From Desulfovibrio sp. JC010 (GTDB lineage: Bacteria; Desulfobacterota; Desulfovibrionia; Desulfovibrionales; Desulfovibrionaceae), in NCBI RefSeq assembly GCF_010470675.1, contig NZ_VOIQ01000007.1, forward strand, positions 1-55,186: a stretch of DNA of 55,186 nt, in the 5' to 3' direction. The translations under genes were made by a program, and so were the position numbers. Under the pieces are notes generated by a model. The model had not been told where the DNA came from. It worked only from the letters and a program-made list of their open reading frames with translations, and did not search any database. Below are positions 6,961 through 15,923 of this stretch, one piece after another; position 1 is the first letter of the stretch; each line of letters begins with the position of its first letter.

Positions 6961-8367
6961 GTGCGCAAGCTGTTTATCTTATATATTGTACTGATTTGTT
7001 CTCTGTGTGGAATTGCCGTTCAAGCCCATCCTCTGGGGGAGGTGGTGCAGGAAACCACGGTCATGAATGAGGGCGCGAGGCTGCTCATTGTGTATGATAC
7101 CTCCATCGGTCCGTCCATCACTGCCACGCTCATTCCTGACGCGAATCACGATGGAAAGGTGTCCAGGCGGGAAGAACGCAAGCTTTCACGTGATATCAGT
7201 GCTCTTTTGCTGCCTAATCTCGAAGTCTATCTGGATGATAAACAGGTAACTCCTGAACTTTATTATGATTCCGTGGTCCCGGCCCCCGGCGGGTACAACA
7301 ACGGTCTGCGTTCCAATCTGGTCTACGCCATTCCCCTGCCGAAGGAGGATTTCGGCAAGCATTACCTGAAATTCTCCGACAATAATTTTCAGACCGGGGA
7401 ACTCAAGTGGCTGAAGTGGAAGGTGCAGGCCGACCCAGAGTTCAGCGTGGTGCGCACTTCGCCGGATTCGCGGGAACTGAATTATCAGTTTTTTGCCAAG
7501 AAGGTTGATGGCGATGAAGCATCATTTCCAGCTCCGGTTCCGTCCATGGATGACGGTATAAAGCCCAGCCCGCAGGAGGATTCCAGTCAGGCCGCACTCA
7601 AGGATTATCTTGCGCAGGAAAACCTCGGACCGGGAACCATACTTTTCGCGCTTGGATTGGCTTTTTTCTTAGGCATGGGCCATGCACTCAGCCCGGGGCA
7701 CGGCAAGGCCATGGTTGCCGCCTATCTTATCGGGCGCAGCGGGCGTATTCGCGATGCCTTCACGCTGGGAACAATCGTGACCGTCACTCATGTTGCAAGT
7801 GTGATTGTGCTCGGTATCGCTGCCTTGCTGCTTTCCCGTTATTTTCTGCCCGGTGATCTTTATCCGTGGCTGGGGGCTTTTTCCGGTGCGCTGGTTTTTG
7901 GGGTCGGGTACATGATGCTGGCTCGCAGGGCGGTGCATAGCTACGGGCATGCCCATCATCATCACGACCATTCGCATGGACACGCCCATGATCACGGTCA
8001 TTCGCACAGCCATGGGCATGAGAGCAAAGGAGGCCCGGTATCATGGTGGTCCATGCTCAGCCTCGGCATTGCCGGGGGTATGGTTCCCTGTCCGACAGCA
8101 CTGGTTGTGCTGCTGGCCTCGGTGGCTTTCGGACGTATTTTGTTCGGTTTGCTGCTGATCCTGTCCTTCAGTTTCGGCCTTGCCGCAGTGCTTATAATCA
8201 TCGGTATCCTGACCGTGCGGGCTTCGAAGCTTACCGAAAGGTTTTCCGGTTCACGCAAATGGATCGAGAACCTGCCCGTGCTAAGTGCCGGGCTGGTCAT
8301 GCTGGCCGGAATCGCCATCGCGTTTAATGCCCTGCATGCCGGAGGGATTTTGCGGATTAATTTTTAA
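6961..8367 (+). CDS. Nickel/cobalt exporter-like membrane protein (RcnA/NiCoT type) with EF-hand-like loop
   Basis: A 468-residue protein. Residues 1-22 are a signal peptide; residues 23-200 form a periplasmic domain containing an EF-hand-like loop DANHDGKVSRREE (60-72). About six membrane segments follow from residue 225. The first carries GHALSPGHGKAMVAAY, the signature of the RcnA / high-affinity nickel transporter family. A histidine/aspartate-rich loop (about residues 325-355) sits between the third and fourth segments, as in RcnA metal-binding loops. Efflux of Ni2+/Co2+ is the likely job. Start is GTG at 6961 with agaagga 10 bases upstream. It is transcribed away from the TetR operon; the last 11 bases overlap the convergent GH114 gene. 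Confidence 0.85.
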   Translation: MRKLFILYIVLICSLCGIAVQAHPLGEVVQETTVMNEGARLLIVYDTSIGPSITATLIPDANHDGKVSRREERKLSRDISALLLPNLEVYLDDKQVTPELYYDSVVPAPGGYNNGLRSNLVYAIPLPKEDFGKHYLKFSDNNFQTGELKWLKWKVQADPEFSVVRTSPDSRELNYQFFAKKVDGDEASFPAPVPSMDDGIKPSPQEDSSQAALKDYLAQENLGPGTILFALGLAFFLGMGHALSPGHGKAMVAAYLIGRSGRIRDAFTLGTIVTVTHVASVIVLGIAALLLSRYFLPGDLYPWLGAFSGALVFGVGYMMLARRAVHSYGHAHHHHDHSHGHAHDHGHSHSHGHESKGGPVSWWSMLSLGIAGGMVPCPTALVVLLASVAFGRILFGLLLILSFSFGLAAVLIIIGILTVRASKLTERFSGSRKWIENLPVLSAGLVMLAGIAIAFNALHAGGILRINF

Positions 8368-9322
8368 ACTTCCAAAAATCTGTAATCCCGTTCAATTCCG
8401 CGTCCGGCGTTGAGCCGTAGGGGATGAGTTTGAAATCAAGTGCTTTTACCTGTTTCAGGTAATCTGCGTATTGGGACGGTTCGATGTATTCCACATCAAG
8501 GACTGTTTTGCCTGCATCGGCGAGTTGTTTGGCGAGGTTCAAGCGATAGTCGCGGTCTTCCGTACTGTGGATATTGAAGAGCAGGCTCTCAAGGCCGACC
8601 ATGTCCACGGTTTTGAAGTAGACTTTCTCGTATTCCGGGGAGCAGTCGTTGAAAACGCCCATTCCGTTCTGGGGGCAGATTATGAAGTTTTTTCCGGCCT
8701 TTTTGCGGGTGTAGTCAGCGATTCTTTTGATCAGTTTGACCATTTCGTCCGCTGTATCGCGTACTTCCATGTCTTGTTCGTGCCAGAACCAGTACGCATC
8801 CACTATGTCGAGATAAACGCCGTCAAAACCGGCTTCAAGAATGCGGTCCAGATAAGGGCGCAGTCCGGTTTCCCACCAGTCTTCGCGCCAGTATTTCACT
8901 TTGTAGTTTTTAGCCCAGTCCGGGTTTTCCGGACCCAAGAAACGGGGCGGATTATCTTTCCAATCCTTCTGCCAGTAAAAACGATACTCTTCAGCTTCGC
9001 CGATGGAGAAATAGCAGAGCACGGTTTTTTGGAATTTGTGCAGGGTGGAAATGTCTTTCGCGGAGAATCTTTTTTTATCCGAGCCGTCTTTTGAATAGTC
9101 GATTACCAGCAGGTCGTAGGGAGACTCGGCCAGAGTTGCCACTTGCGGTTTTTGCAGCTGGTAGGCCCAGCTTGTAATTTTTTTTTGCGGCGGGGTCATC
9201 CTTATCTCCTGTTTTGATTGCCCGGAAGGTGCCGATGATGAAGATTTGACCGTTGCTGAAGCACATGCTGTCATTGAAAAAATAAGAATCAGAATAAGTG
9301 GATAGCGTATTTTCATGGTCAA
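8357..9322 (-). CDS. GH114-type (MJ1477/TM1410 family) glycoside hydrolase lipoprotein
   Basis: A 321-residue lipoprotein; the signal peptide ends in SMTAC with the lipidated cysteine at about residue 19. The body is a TIM-barrel of the TM1410/GH114 type, whose characterised members cut alpha-1,4-galactosaminoglycan. Family motifs are visible: LCYFSIGEAEEYR, FDGVYLDIVDAY (acidic catalytic region) and VGLESLLF. It lies next to, and diverges from, the Pel operon, which has its own related hydrolase at 10073. Because Pel is an N-acetylgalactosamine/N-acetylglucosamine polymer, an outer-membrane-anchored enzyme that trims or releases Pel is an attractive inference. Confidence 0.85.
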   Translation of the reverse strand: MTMKIRYPLILILIFSMTACASATVKSSSSAPSGQSKQEIRMTPPQKKITSWAYQLQKPQVATLAESPYDLLVIDYSKDGSDKKRFSAKDISTLHKFQKTVLCYFSIGEAEEYRFYWQKDWKDNPPRFLGPENPDWAKNYKVKYWREDWWETGLRPYLDRILEAGFDGVYLDIVDAYWFWHEQDMEVRDTADEMVKLIKRIADYTRKKAGKNFIICPQNGMGVFNDCSPEYEKVYFKTVDMVGLESLLFNIHSTEDRDYRLNLAKQLADAGKTVLDVEYIEPSQYADYLKQVKALDFKLIPYGSTPDAELNGITDFWKFKN

Positions 9323-9605
9323 TTCTTTTCCTGTTTTAAAGTATTATGAAATAGGAGTGGGCGCGGGACTCACTGTTCTTAATATGCTTGATTTTTATTT
9401 AAGATACAAAAAAGAAAGTCTTTTTTGAAGGTTATAAATAAATAATACTTTGCATGGGTATGGAATAGGATTATAGTGTCTAGAAATAATGGGAAATTTT
9501 AATATTACTTAATTATTTTTTTAAGAATAGGGATGAGCGCACGGTTTTTTTCGTATTCTTATAGTGGATCCAAAAAAGTTTTTTTTGATAAAATAGGAGG
9601 GTGCT
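9323..9605 (+). promoter_or_regulatory. A+T-rich upstream region of the pel operon with a candidate promoter
   Basis: The 283-base divergent spacer has no gene. A candidate sigma-70 promoter reads TTGCAT (9450-9455), 16 bases, TATAGT (9472-9477). An inverted repeat taagaata (9522-9529) / tattctta (9554-9561) lies between it and the first gene and could be an operator or leader hairpin. The ribosome binding site aggagg (9595-9600) precedes the GTG of the PelC gene. Promoter and operator are suggestions from pattern only. Confidence 0.4.
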
Positions 9606-10166
9606 GTGAAAAAGAGCTTTTTCACTACTTTGATTTTTCTTTTCTTTCTTGCCGGGTGTTCCGGTACCTACATGAAAGATTACGTACAGCCAAACGGTGT
9701 GGCCAGTGAGGCCCGCCACGCTGCCGTGCTGCCGCTGGTTAACCTGACAAATACTCCCAATGCAGGGCGTATGGTCGGTGATCTGCTGACCACCGAGCTT
9801 TATGCTTCCACAAAATTCGATCTCATGGAATCCACTGAGATGCTTAAGCGCATCAAGGGTGATGAGGATGATCTTGAGTTCGTCATGGAAGACGTGGTGG
9901 CCCAGAAACTGGGCAGCAAGCTCGGAGTGGATACCGTTATCTACGGTTCCGTTACTGAATACCAGTACAAGCGCGGGGTTAACCAGAGTCCTACCGTGGG
10001 CATCAATCTGCGTATGATTGATGTTTCTTCCGGCAATGTGCTCTGGGCTTCATCTTCTTCCAAGAGCGGGGGGTGCTTTTTCGGATGTACGGAATCCTTG
10101 AACAGCGTAGCGCAGGAAACCCTTGCGGATATGGTTGCGGCCATGTCTTCCGTTTCTGCGCAATAG
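9606..10166 (+). CDS. pelC: PelC-like outer-membrane lipoprotein (TolB/CsgG-fold)
   Basis: A 186-residue lipoprotein with a textbook lipobox LAGC (cysteine about residue 18). The mature part has the alpha/beta pattern of the TolB-N/CsgG-like domain: AVLPLVNLTN, VGDLLTTELYAS, FDLMEST, GVDTVIYGSVTEY, VGINLRMIDVSSGNVLWAS. PelC of Pseudomonas is a lipoprotein of this fold and size that forms a ring at the periplasmic mouth of the PelB barrel and funnels Pel outward. The position as first gene of a Pel operon supports the same role. Start GTG with aggagg five bases upstream. Two cysteines near the end (GGCFFGCTE) are unusual. A general CsgG-like lipoprotein is the alternative. Confidence 0.8.
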   Translation: MKKSFFTTLIFLFFLAGCSGTYMKDYVQPNGVASEARHAAVLPLVNLTNTPNAGRMVGDLLTTELYASTKFDLMESTEMLKRIKGDEDDLEFVMEDVVAQKLGSKLGVDTVIYGSVTEYQYKRGVNQSPTVGINLRMIDVSSGNVLWASSSSKSGGCFFGCTESLNSVAQETLADMVAAMSSVSAQ

Positions 10167-11014
10167 TCGCACTGCTTGTGATCTCTTTCTCCTTGTTCGG
10201 CAGGACATTTGCGTTCGGCGGAAATAACGCCGTATCGTCATGGTCCTGCTACTACGGCCACGAAGACCGGACGGAAAAGCTGTCCGGTTTTGATCTGCTG
10301 GTCTCTGCCCCCGGCGGGCAGGACCCGGTTCCTTTGCGTGCAAAAGGGGTGAGGGTTCTCAGCTATGTCAGTCTCGGTGAGGTGGCGGGGAATGGTCCTT
10401 ATTACGAGGAGGCCAAAGAGCTGGGGCTGCTTGTGCGCCATAATGAGAGCTGGGATTCATGGGTGGTGGATGTGCGCCGCCCGGAATGGAGCAGTCTGCT
10501 TTTGACCCGCATAATCCCCGATGCTTTGGCGGCGGGATATGACGGGCTTTTTTTTGATACCCTTGATTCGCCTATTGATATGCAGCGTCGTGACCCGGAT
10601 AAATATAAGGGAACCGAGCGGTCCTGTGTTGAGCTGGTCCGGGCCATCCGGGAGAAGTATCCCAAGCTGCTGCTCTGCCAGAACCGGGGTTTTGAGATCG
10701 TCCGCCGCACGGCTCCGTATCTCAATTACCTGCTGATAGAAGGGCTGAGCAGCTCCATGGATTTAGCCACCTCCACCCGCACGGATGTTTCAAAAGCAGA
10801 CCGCGATTTTCTCATCGCCAAGGCAGAAATTGCCCGCAAGGCCAATCCGAAACTGGTGGTCCTGACTCTTGATTATGTTCCGGCTGATGATAAGCAGGAA
10901 ATCAAAAAGGCTTACGATTTTTCCCGCAAGCTGGGTTTTGTTCCTTATGTCAGCACTCCTGCTTTAAATGAGGTGTTCATTCATGCGTCTGCCACACATG
11001 CGTTTGATAAATAG
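10073..11014 (+). CDS. pelA: PelA hydrolase-domain protein (GH166/GH114-like), stand-alone
   Basis: A 313-residue exported protein matching only the N-terminal glycoside hydrolase domain of PelA. Motifs: SSWSCYYG, VLSYVSLGEVAG, GYDGLFFDTLDSP, LLCQNRGFEI and YLLIEGLSSS, with acidic residues in the positions used by GH114/GH166 enzymes. A hydrophobic stretch at residues 29-45 is probably the signal peptide core. The start is uncertain: GTG 10073 or ATG 10085 would overlap pelC by 82-94 bases; no ATG lies nearer the signal sequence. The deacetylase half of PelA is encoded by the next gene, overlapping by about 30 bases. It probably cuts Pel in the periplasm and helps produce the secreted form. 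Confidence 0.83.
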   Translation: MLFRMYGILEQRSAGNPCGYGCGHVFRFCAIVALLVISFSLFGRTFAFGGNNAVSSWSCYYGHEDRTEKLSGFDLLVSAPGGQDPVPLRAKGVRVLSYVSLGEVAGNGPYYEEAKELGLLVRHNESWDSWVVDVRRPEWSSLLLTRIIPDALAAGYDGLFFDTLDSPIDMQRRDPDKYKGTERSCVELVRAIREKYPKLLLCQNRGFEIVRRTAPYLNYLLIEGLSSSMDLATSTRTDVSKADRDFLIAKAEIARKANPKLVVLTLDYVPADDKQEIKKAYDFSRKLGFVPYVSTPALNEVFIHASATHAFDK

Positions 11015-13082
11015 GATTGTTGTCGCATTTCTGCTTGTGATCCTCGGTGTTACTTTCGTTCATGCGGAGCAGGTCAAGCGTAAGGTGCTGGTGCTCTATA
11101 ACAGTGCGGAAGGCCGTTCCGCACGAGGCAACAGCTTTGTAGAAGGCTTTGCCGCACCCTTGAACTACCTCGGATTTTTGTACGAAGTTCGGGATGTCAC
11201 GCTGCGACCGCTCCCTTCGGATGAAAAAATGTCTGAATACAGAGCTGTGTTCACTACATTTTCCGAAGATTTAATGGACAAACCTGAGGAATATCTCAAG
11301 TGGCTGATACGGCAGCAGAAACAGGGTAGGCAAGTGCTCATTGCCGGAACTCCTGGAGCTTTCAGTGATTATGATAAAGTTTCCGCCGACCCGGTGCTGA
11401 TTAAAAAACTATTTTCCAATCTTGGATTTTCCTATCAGGGCAACGCCACCAATGACGATTATCGGCTGAAGTATGAGTATGTTGATCCGCAGAATATGAA
11501 TTTTGAGCGTAAATTACCGCTTTTTCCGGAAAAATACATGCAGATTGTCCCGACCGGGGAGGACGTTGAATCATGGGTTAAGGTCGGCCTGAAAAATCGA
11601 TCCGGATCAACTGCTGCCGTTGTGGCAGTGGGGCCGCGTGGCGGTTATGCTCTTGACGGCTACATGCGCTGGCAGGACCCGGTTGATTATCAGAAACAAT
11701 GGTATTTGAATCCCTTTGAATTTTTGCGCATCGGTCTGGATTTAAAGGGGATGCCCACCTTGACCCCCACAACCCTGAACGGCAAGCGACTGGCTTTTGC
11801 TCATATCGATGGTGATGGTTTTGCCGGATATACCGAGATAGACAAGCATAAGGTCTGCGCTGAAATTGTCATGGAGCGTATTTTCGAAGGCTATGATTTT
11901 CCCAACTCGGCTTCAGTCATTGCCGGGGAGATCAACCCTGCAGTGAAGGGCAGTCTGGATAATGTTGAGCTGGCAAAAACCATGTTTGAGATGGAAAATG
12001 TGGAGACTTCTTCCCACTCCTACACCCACCCTTACGCATGGAATGCCAAGCTGCGTGAATCCAAGGAGTATGCGGAAGATTTTGTCATCGGGCAGTACGA
12101 GCTTGCGGATTATAAATTTGATGGCCGGTATGAAATTGTCGGTTCCTGCGATTATATTTCCGAAAATCTGGCCCCGGCGGATAAGCCCTGCAAGGTCCTT
12201 TTCTGGTCCGGTATGTGTGATCCTACGGAAGAGCAGGTGGCCATTGCCGATAGGGCCGGAATCCTGAATATGAACGGCGGGGATACTGTCTTTGATGAAC
12301 GGCGTAATTCTTATTTCGGGGTTTCCCCTCTTTACCGTGCACTTGGCAACCACAACCAGATTTATACCGGGCAGGCCAATGAAAATATCCTGACCAATCT
12401 CTGGTCCGGGCCGTATTACGGATTCCGCAACATCGTGGAAACAATGGAACGGACCGGATCACCGCGCCGGATCATGCCCATCGATATTTACTACCATTTT
12501 TACAGCGGTGAGAAATTCGCATCTCTCAAGGCCCTTGAAGATGTTTATGAATGGGCACTCAGTCAGGATACTGCCCGGGTTTTTGCCTCCGCCTACATCA
12601 AGATGGTTAACGGATATCTGGCAGCCAAAGTGGAGAAGATTTCCCCGGACCGTATTGTGTTCCGCGATTATGCGCATTGCCTTTCTGTGCGCTTGGACGG
12701 CATGGAAAAAGTGCCTGATCTGGCCCGGTGCAAAAACGTAATCGGTTACGACATCCAGCCTGAAGGGATTTTCGTGCATTTGCGTCCCGGAACTGCGCGG
12801 GCAGAACTGGTACTGACTGCGGATAAGCAGGCCAATGCGGGGAATGTTTATTTGAAAAACGGTTCCGGCTGGGTGCGGAATTTTAAGCGTACCGCAAAGG
12901 GCGTGCGTTTTGATTTTGAGTGTTTCAGCAAAGGACGTTTTCAGTTGGGCGGGCTGGTGCCGGACAGCAGGTACAGGCTTATCCGCAGGGACGGTCCGCC
13001 TCTGGAACTCAGCAGCAGCGGGGAAGGAGTGCTTAGTGTGGAAGATATGCTTTCCGGCCCCATGGAGATTAATCTGATTTGA
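10983..13082 (+). CDS. pelA: PelA deacetylase-domain protein (polysaccharide deacetylase)
   Basis: A 699-residue periplasmic protein with a signal peptide. Residues about 30-250 form a flavodoxin/reductase-like domain (KVLVLYNSAEG start) as in the middle of PelA. The deacetylase follows: HIDGDGF (274-280) and SHSYTHPY (344-351) carry the metal-binding Asp/His residues of the PelA/CE18-type catalytic site. The C-terminal 100 residues look like a beta-sandwich. PelA deacetylation makes Pel cationic and is needed for export. ATG 10983 is chosen because aggtg lies seven bases upstream; ATG 10968 is possible. Together with the preceding gene it makes one split PelA. The TTG of the next gene overlaps its stop. 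Confidence 0.87.
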   Translation: MRLPHMRLINRIVVAFLLVILGVTFVHAEQVKRKVLVLYNSAEGRSARGNSFVEGFAAPLNYLGFLYEVRDVTLRPLPSDEKMSEYRAVFTTFSEDLMDKPEEYLKWLIRQQKQGRQVLIAGTPGAFSDYDKVSADPVLIKKLFSNLGFSYQGNATNDDYRLKYEYVDPQNMNFERKLPLFPEKYMQIVPTGEDVESWVKVGLKNRSGSTAAVVAVGPRGGYALDGYMRWQDPVDYQKQWYLNPFEFLRIGLDLKGMPTLTPTTLNGKRLAFAHIDGDGFAGYTEIDKHKVCAEIVMERIFEGYDFPNSASVIAGEINPAVKGSLDNVELAKTMFEMENVETSSHSYTHPYAWNAKLRESKEYAEDFVIGQYELADYKFDGRYEIVGSCDYISENLAPADKPCKVLFWSGMCDPTEEQVAIADRAGILNMNGGDTVFDERRNSYFGVSPLYRALGNHNQIYTGQANENILTNLWSGPYYGFRNIVETMERTGSPRRIMPIDIYYHFYSGEKFASLKALEDVYEWALSQDTARVFASAYIKMVNGYLAAKVEKISPDRIVFRDYAHCLSVRLDGMEKVPDLARCKNVIGYDIQPEGIFVHLRPGTARAELVLTADKQANAGNVYLKNGSGWVRNFKRTAKGVRFDFECFSKGRFQLGGLVPDSRYRLIRRDGPPLELSSSGEGVLSVEDMLSGPMEINLI

Positions 13083-15919
13083 ACATAAAGCTCTGGCGGG
13101 TACTGCTTTTCGTACTCATCATAATCGGGACGACCGTGCTTATCTATCCCTTTCCGAGGGATATGGTCCCCCTGTACCTGCGGAGCGGTGAAGTTTCCAA
13201 AGCAGCGAATCTGCTCAGTGAGCTTCTTGAAGAAGATCCTTATGATCTGCGGCTATTGAATCTGGGGGTTGATGTTTTCCTGAAGATGGGCATGCCGGAT
13301 AAAGCCATTACCAGCCTTGAGGAAATTCTCAAGCAGAAGCCTGACCGCATCCCCGAACGCAGGAAGCTGGCGCAGGTTTACGAGTGGAATGTCATGCCCC
13401 GTGAAGCCATGCACACATGGGAAAAGCTTTCTAAAATCGAATCGGGAAAGATGAAGCCTCTTGAGCAGCTGGTTATGTATTACCGCTACTTTGATATGTT
13501 CCCGCAGGAAGTGGATGCCATACTCAAGCTCAATGAATTGCAGGGCAAGAGGCCGTTCAGCGGTGATTTCATGTATGTGCTCAATGATGAAATTGAGCGG
13601 CTCGGAGCGGAACATGCCGGAAATGCGGATGATCCGTATCTCAATTTCCTGATCCAGCGGATTTTTATTGTCGGCGAGCGGTTTAAGGCTGAGATCGAAT
13701 TCAGGAAAGAAGCCGGAGGCAGGGTCGATTTTAAGCAGTACGTGATCTATGTTCTGGAATATTTTGTAGCAACGGACCGTATTGAAGGAGGCTACGAGTA
13801 TGCCGCCCGCATGGATGAAAAAACCGGGCTGGATGTCGAAAGCAGAACTCAGCTGGTCAAAGTGCTGGGTTGGGCCGGAGAGTATGAACAGGCTTTGGAA
13901 ATTGCCGACCGACTACTCAAGATAAGCCCCGAAAATGTGGCTTTGCTGACCGAAACCGCATGGATGGCCCGTAGTGCCGACAGGCATGATATAGCGCAGG
14001 AAGTGTTGGAAAAACTGGTTCAGATCGAGCCGGACAACCACGAACATCAGCAGGCTCTCGGTGCAACTTATATGGCAACCGGGAATCATCGTAAGGCTGT
14101 CTCCCTGTTCCGCAGGCTTGCCGAGCGGGTAGGCAACTGGCTCCTTTATGCCCACGATATGCTCCGTGCGGCTTTGTTCAGCGGCGATATCAAGCTTATG
14201 AGCGAAGTGGTGGAACATACCAGGGATGTTGATCTTTCCGAGCCGGAATATTTGCGCACCCGGGGAGAACTGCTGCTGACCCTTGAGCGGCCCCGTGAGG
14301 CGTATGATGCTTTGCGCAGAGTTGTGGATTCTCCCGGCGCGACTCTGGATGATTATGAACGGCTCATTGATGCAGCCGGGGGGACCGGGGAGCAGCAGCT
14401 GCTGGCCGATACAGTCGATCTGGCTCTCAAGGCTTTTCCCGGAGACATCAATCTTATGCGTATCGCCGGATCGGCGTGGCGCAATGCCGGGCAGCCGTAC
14501 AAGGCATACAAAATTTACCGCACGCTGCTGAAGCAGGAAAAACTGCAGCAGGACATTATCGATATGCTGCTGGCAGCTTCCGAAACTCAGGATTTGAAGC
14601 TGGCTAAGCAGGCTGCGCAGTATGCGGAAAATATTGCTCCCAAGGATGTGCTGGTCATAGCGCAGGCCGGGGAAATCATGCTCTGGCTGAATTCTCCCAA
14701 GGACGGTTATCCGTACTACAAGAAGGCCGCAATCATGACCGGAGGCAGCCGCGAGTATGTGATGAATCTCATTCAGATCGCATCCTACACCGGGGATAAG
14801 GCGATATTTCGTGATGCCGCTGAGACCGCTATTAAACTGCGTCCGGATGACGAACAGGTGGCCCTGCTGGCTGCGGCGGTCTGGACTGCGGCCGGGGATA
14901 ACGCAAAAGCTGAACTGCTTCTGGCCCGTTTTGCAGGGCAGGGCACCAAGAATCTGGAAACCCTGCATAAGTGGGCGGATTTCGCCGACAAGGCCGGGCT
15001 TAACGAAGAAGCCTACCGTATTTACGATGAGCTTTATGAGCGCGGCTACAAGCGCAGGGAGATTCGTGAACCGCTGGCCCGCCTGGCCGAGTGGACCGGA
15101 CGTCCGGCAGTGGCCGCTAAAATTTACGGGGAGATTTCCGATGAATCCCCCCGTGATTTCGATCTGGCCAAAAAAGCAGCCAAGGGTTGGTCCGATGCCG
15201 GAGAATATGACAAGGCCGTGGCTTACTATGAGCGGGCCATTGACCTGAAACCGCAGGATTATGAACTGAAGCTGGAGCTGGCCCGGACTTACGGTTTTGC
15301 CGGGCAGCCGCAGGACCAGATCAGGATTTTCAAGGAATTGCAGGCCGCCGGAAAGCTGCCTGAAGCAGAGCGGGTGGAACTGGCAAGGGCCTATCTTGAC
15401 GCCCGTGAACCGGAACCTGCATTGCGTATTCTGGAACCTTATGCACGTTTGAAAAAACTGCCCCGTTTTGAAGGATTTCTGCTTGCTTCGGCATTGCAGA
15501 TGGCCGGGCGCGGAAGTGAGGCTTCAGATGTTTATAAAAGGTTGAAAAAAGAGTACAATAAGGACGAAGTCTTTTTGGCCCGTCTGGGTGCTGAAGCTTT
15601 GTTTAATAATTTTCAGACTGACGCCTATGGTCTTTTCGAGGCGGCACTTAAGGTCAACCCGGAAAACCATACCGCGCTCAAGGGGCTGGGCATCATCCTC
15701 GGGGAGCGTGAGCAATATAAACGTGCAGCTGCTAAATTGCGTAAATATTTGAAACTTGTTCCCGATGATGCCGAAGGGCGTTACCAGCTGGGTGAAATTT
15801 ACAGGTTCATGGGCCGTGAAAATGATGCGGTCCGTCAATTCAAGCGTGCTGCACGCACCATCAAGCGCGAAGGGCGCAAGAATGTGCAGGACAGGGATCT
15901 AAAGAGGATTAACAGGTAA
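13079..15919 (+). CDS. pelB: PelB-like TPR scaffold, membrane-anchored
   Basis: A 946-residue protein with one N-terminal membrane segment (residues 5-25, LWRVLLFVLIIIGTTVLIYP) and no cleavage site, so it is an inner-membrane-anchored periplasmic protein. The rest is tetratricopeptide repeats from about residue 30 to 935, for example PDKAITSLEEILKQKPD, GEYDKAVAYYERAIDLKPQD and KGLGIILGEREQYKRAAAKL. In Pseudomonas the same TPR superhelix is the N-terminal part of PelB, which binds PelA and guides Pel to the barrel. Here the barrel is on the next gene. Start is TTG 13079, overlapping the upstream stop, with ggag 12 bases before it. Confidence 0.85.
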   Translation: MNIKLWRVLLFVLIIIGTTVLIYPFPRDMVPLYLRSGEVSKAANLLSELLEEDPYDLRLLNLGVDVFLKMGMPDKAITSLEEILKQKPDRIPERRKLAQVYEWNVMPREAMHTWEKLSKIESGKMKPLEQLVMYYRYFDMFPQEVDAILKLNELQGKRPFSGDFMYVLNDEIERLGAEHAGNADDPYLNFLIQRIFIVGERFKAEIEFRKEAGGRVDFKQYVIYVLEYFVATDRIEGGYEYAARMDEKTGLDVESRTQLVKVLGWAGEYEQALEIADRLLKISPENVALLTETAWMARSADRHDIAQEVLEKLVQIEPDNHEHQQALGATYMATGNHRKAVSLFRRLAERVGNWLLYAHDMLRAALFSGDIKLMSEVVEHTRDVDLSEPEYLRTRGELLLTLERPREAYDALRRVVDSPGATLDDYERLIDAAGGTGEQQLLADTVDLALKAFPGDINLMRIAGSAWRNAGQPYKAYKIYRTLLKQEKLQQDIIDMLLAASETQDLKLAKQAAQYAENIAPKDVLVIAQAGEIMLWLNSPKDGYPYYKKAAIMTGGSREYVMNLIQIASYTGDKAIFRDAAETAIKLRPDDEQVALLAAAVWTAAGDNAKAELLLARFAGQGTKNLETLHKWADFADKAGLNEEAYRIYDELYERGYKRREIREPLARLAEWTGRPAVAAKIYGEISDESPRDFDLAKKAAKGWSDAGEYDKAVAYYERAIDLKPQDYELKLELARTYGFAGQPQDQIRIFKELQAAGKLPEAERVELARAYLDAREPEPALRILEPYARLKKLPRFEGFLLASALQMAGRGSEASDVYKRLKKEYNKDEVFLARLGAEALFNNFQTDAYGLFEAALKVNPENHTALKGLGIILGEREQYKRAAAKLRKYLKLVPDDAEGRYQLGEIYRFMGRENDAVRQFKRAARTIKREGRKNVQDRDLKRINR

Positions 15920-15923
15920 GGAT

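Noticed and set aside
7940-8025. Tandem repeat at the His-rich stretch of the nickel exporter
   Set aside because: It is codon repetition inside a known metal-binding loop, not a DNA repeat element.
9522-9561. Terminator upstream of pelC
   Set aside because: The arms are only eight A+T-rich bases with a 24-base loop; an operator or weak leader structure is more likely, and it is only noted in the regulatory entry.
13913-14968. 351-residue open frame opposite the PelB scaffold
   Set aside because: Antisense shadow produced by G/C-rich third positions; no recognisable domain.
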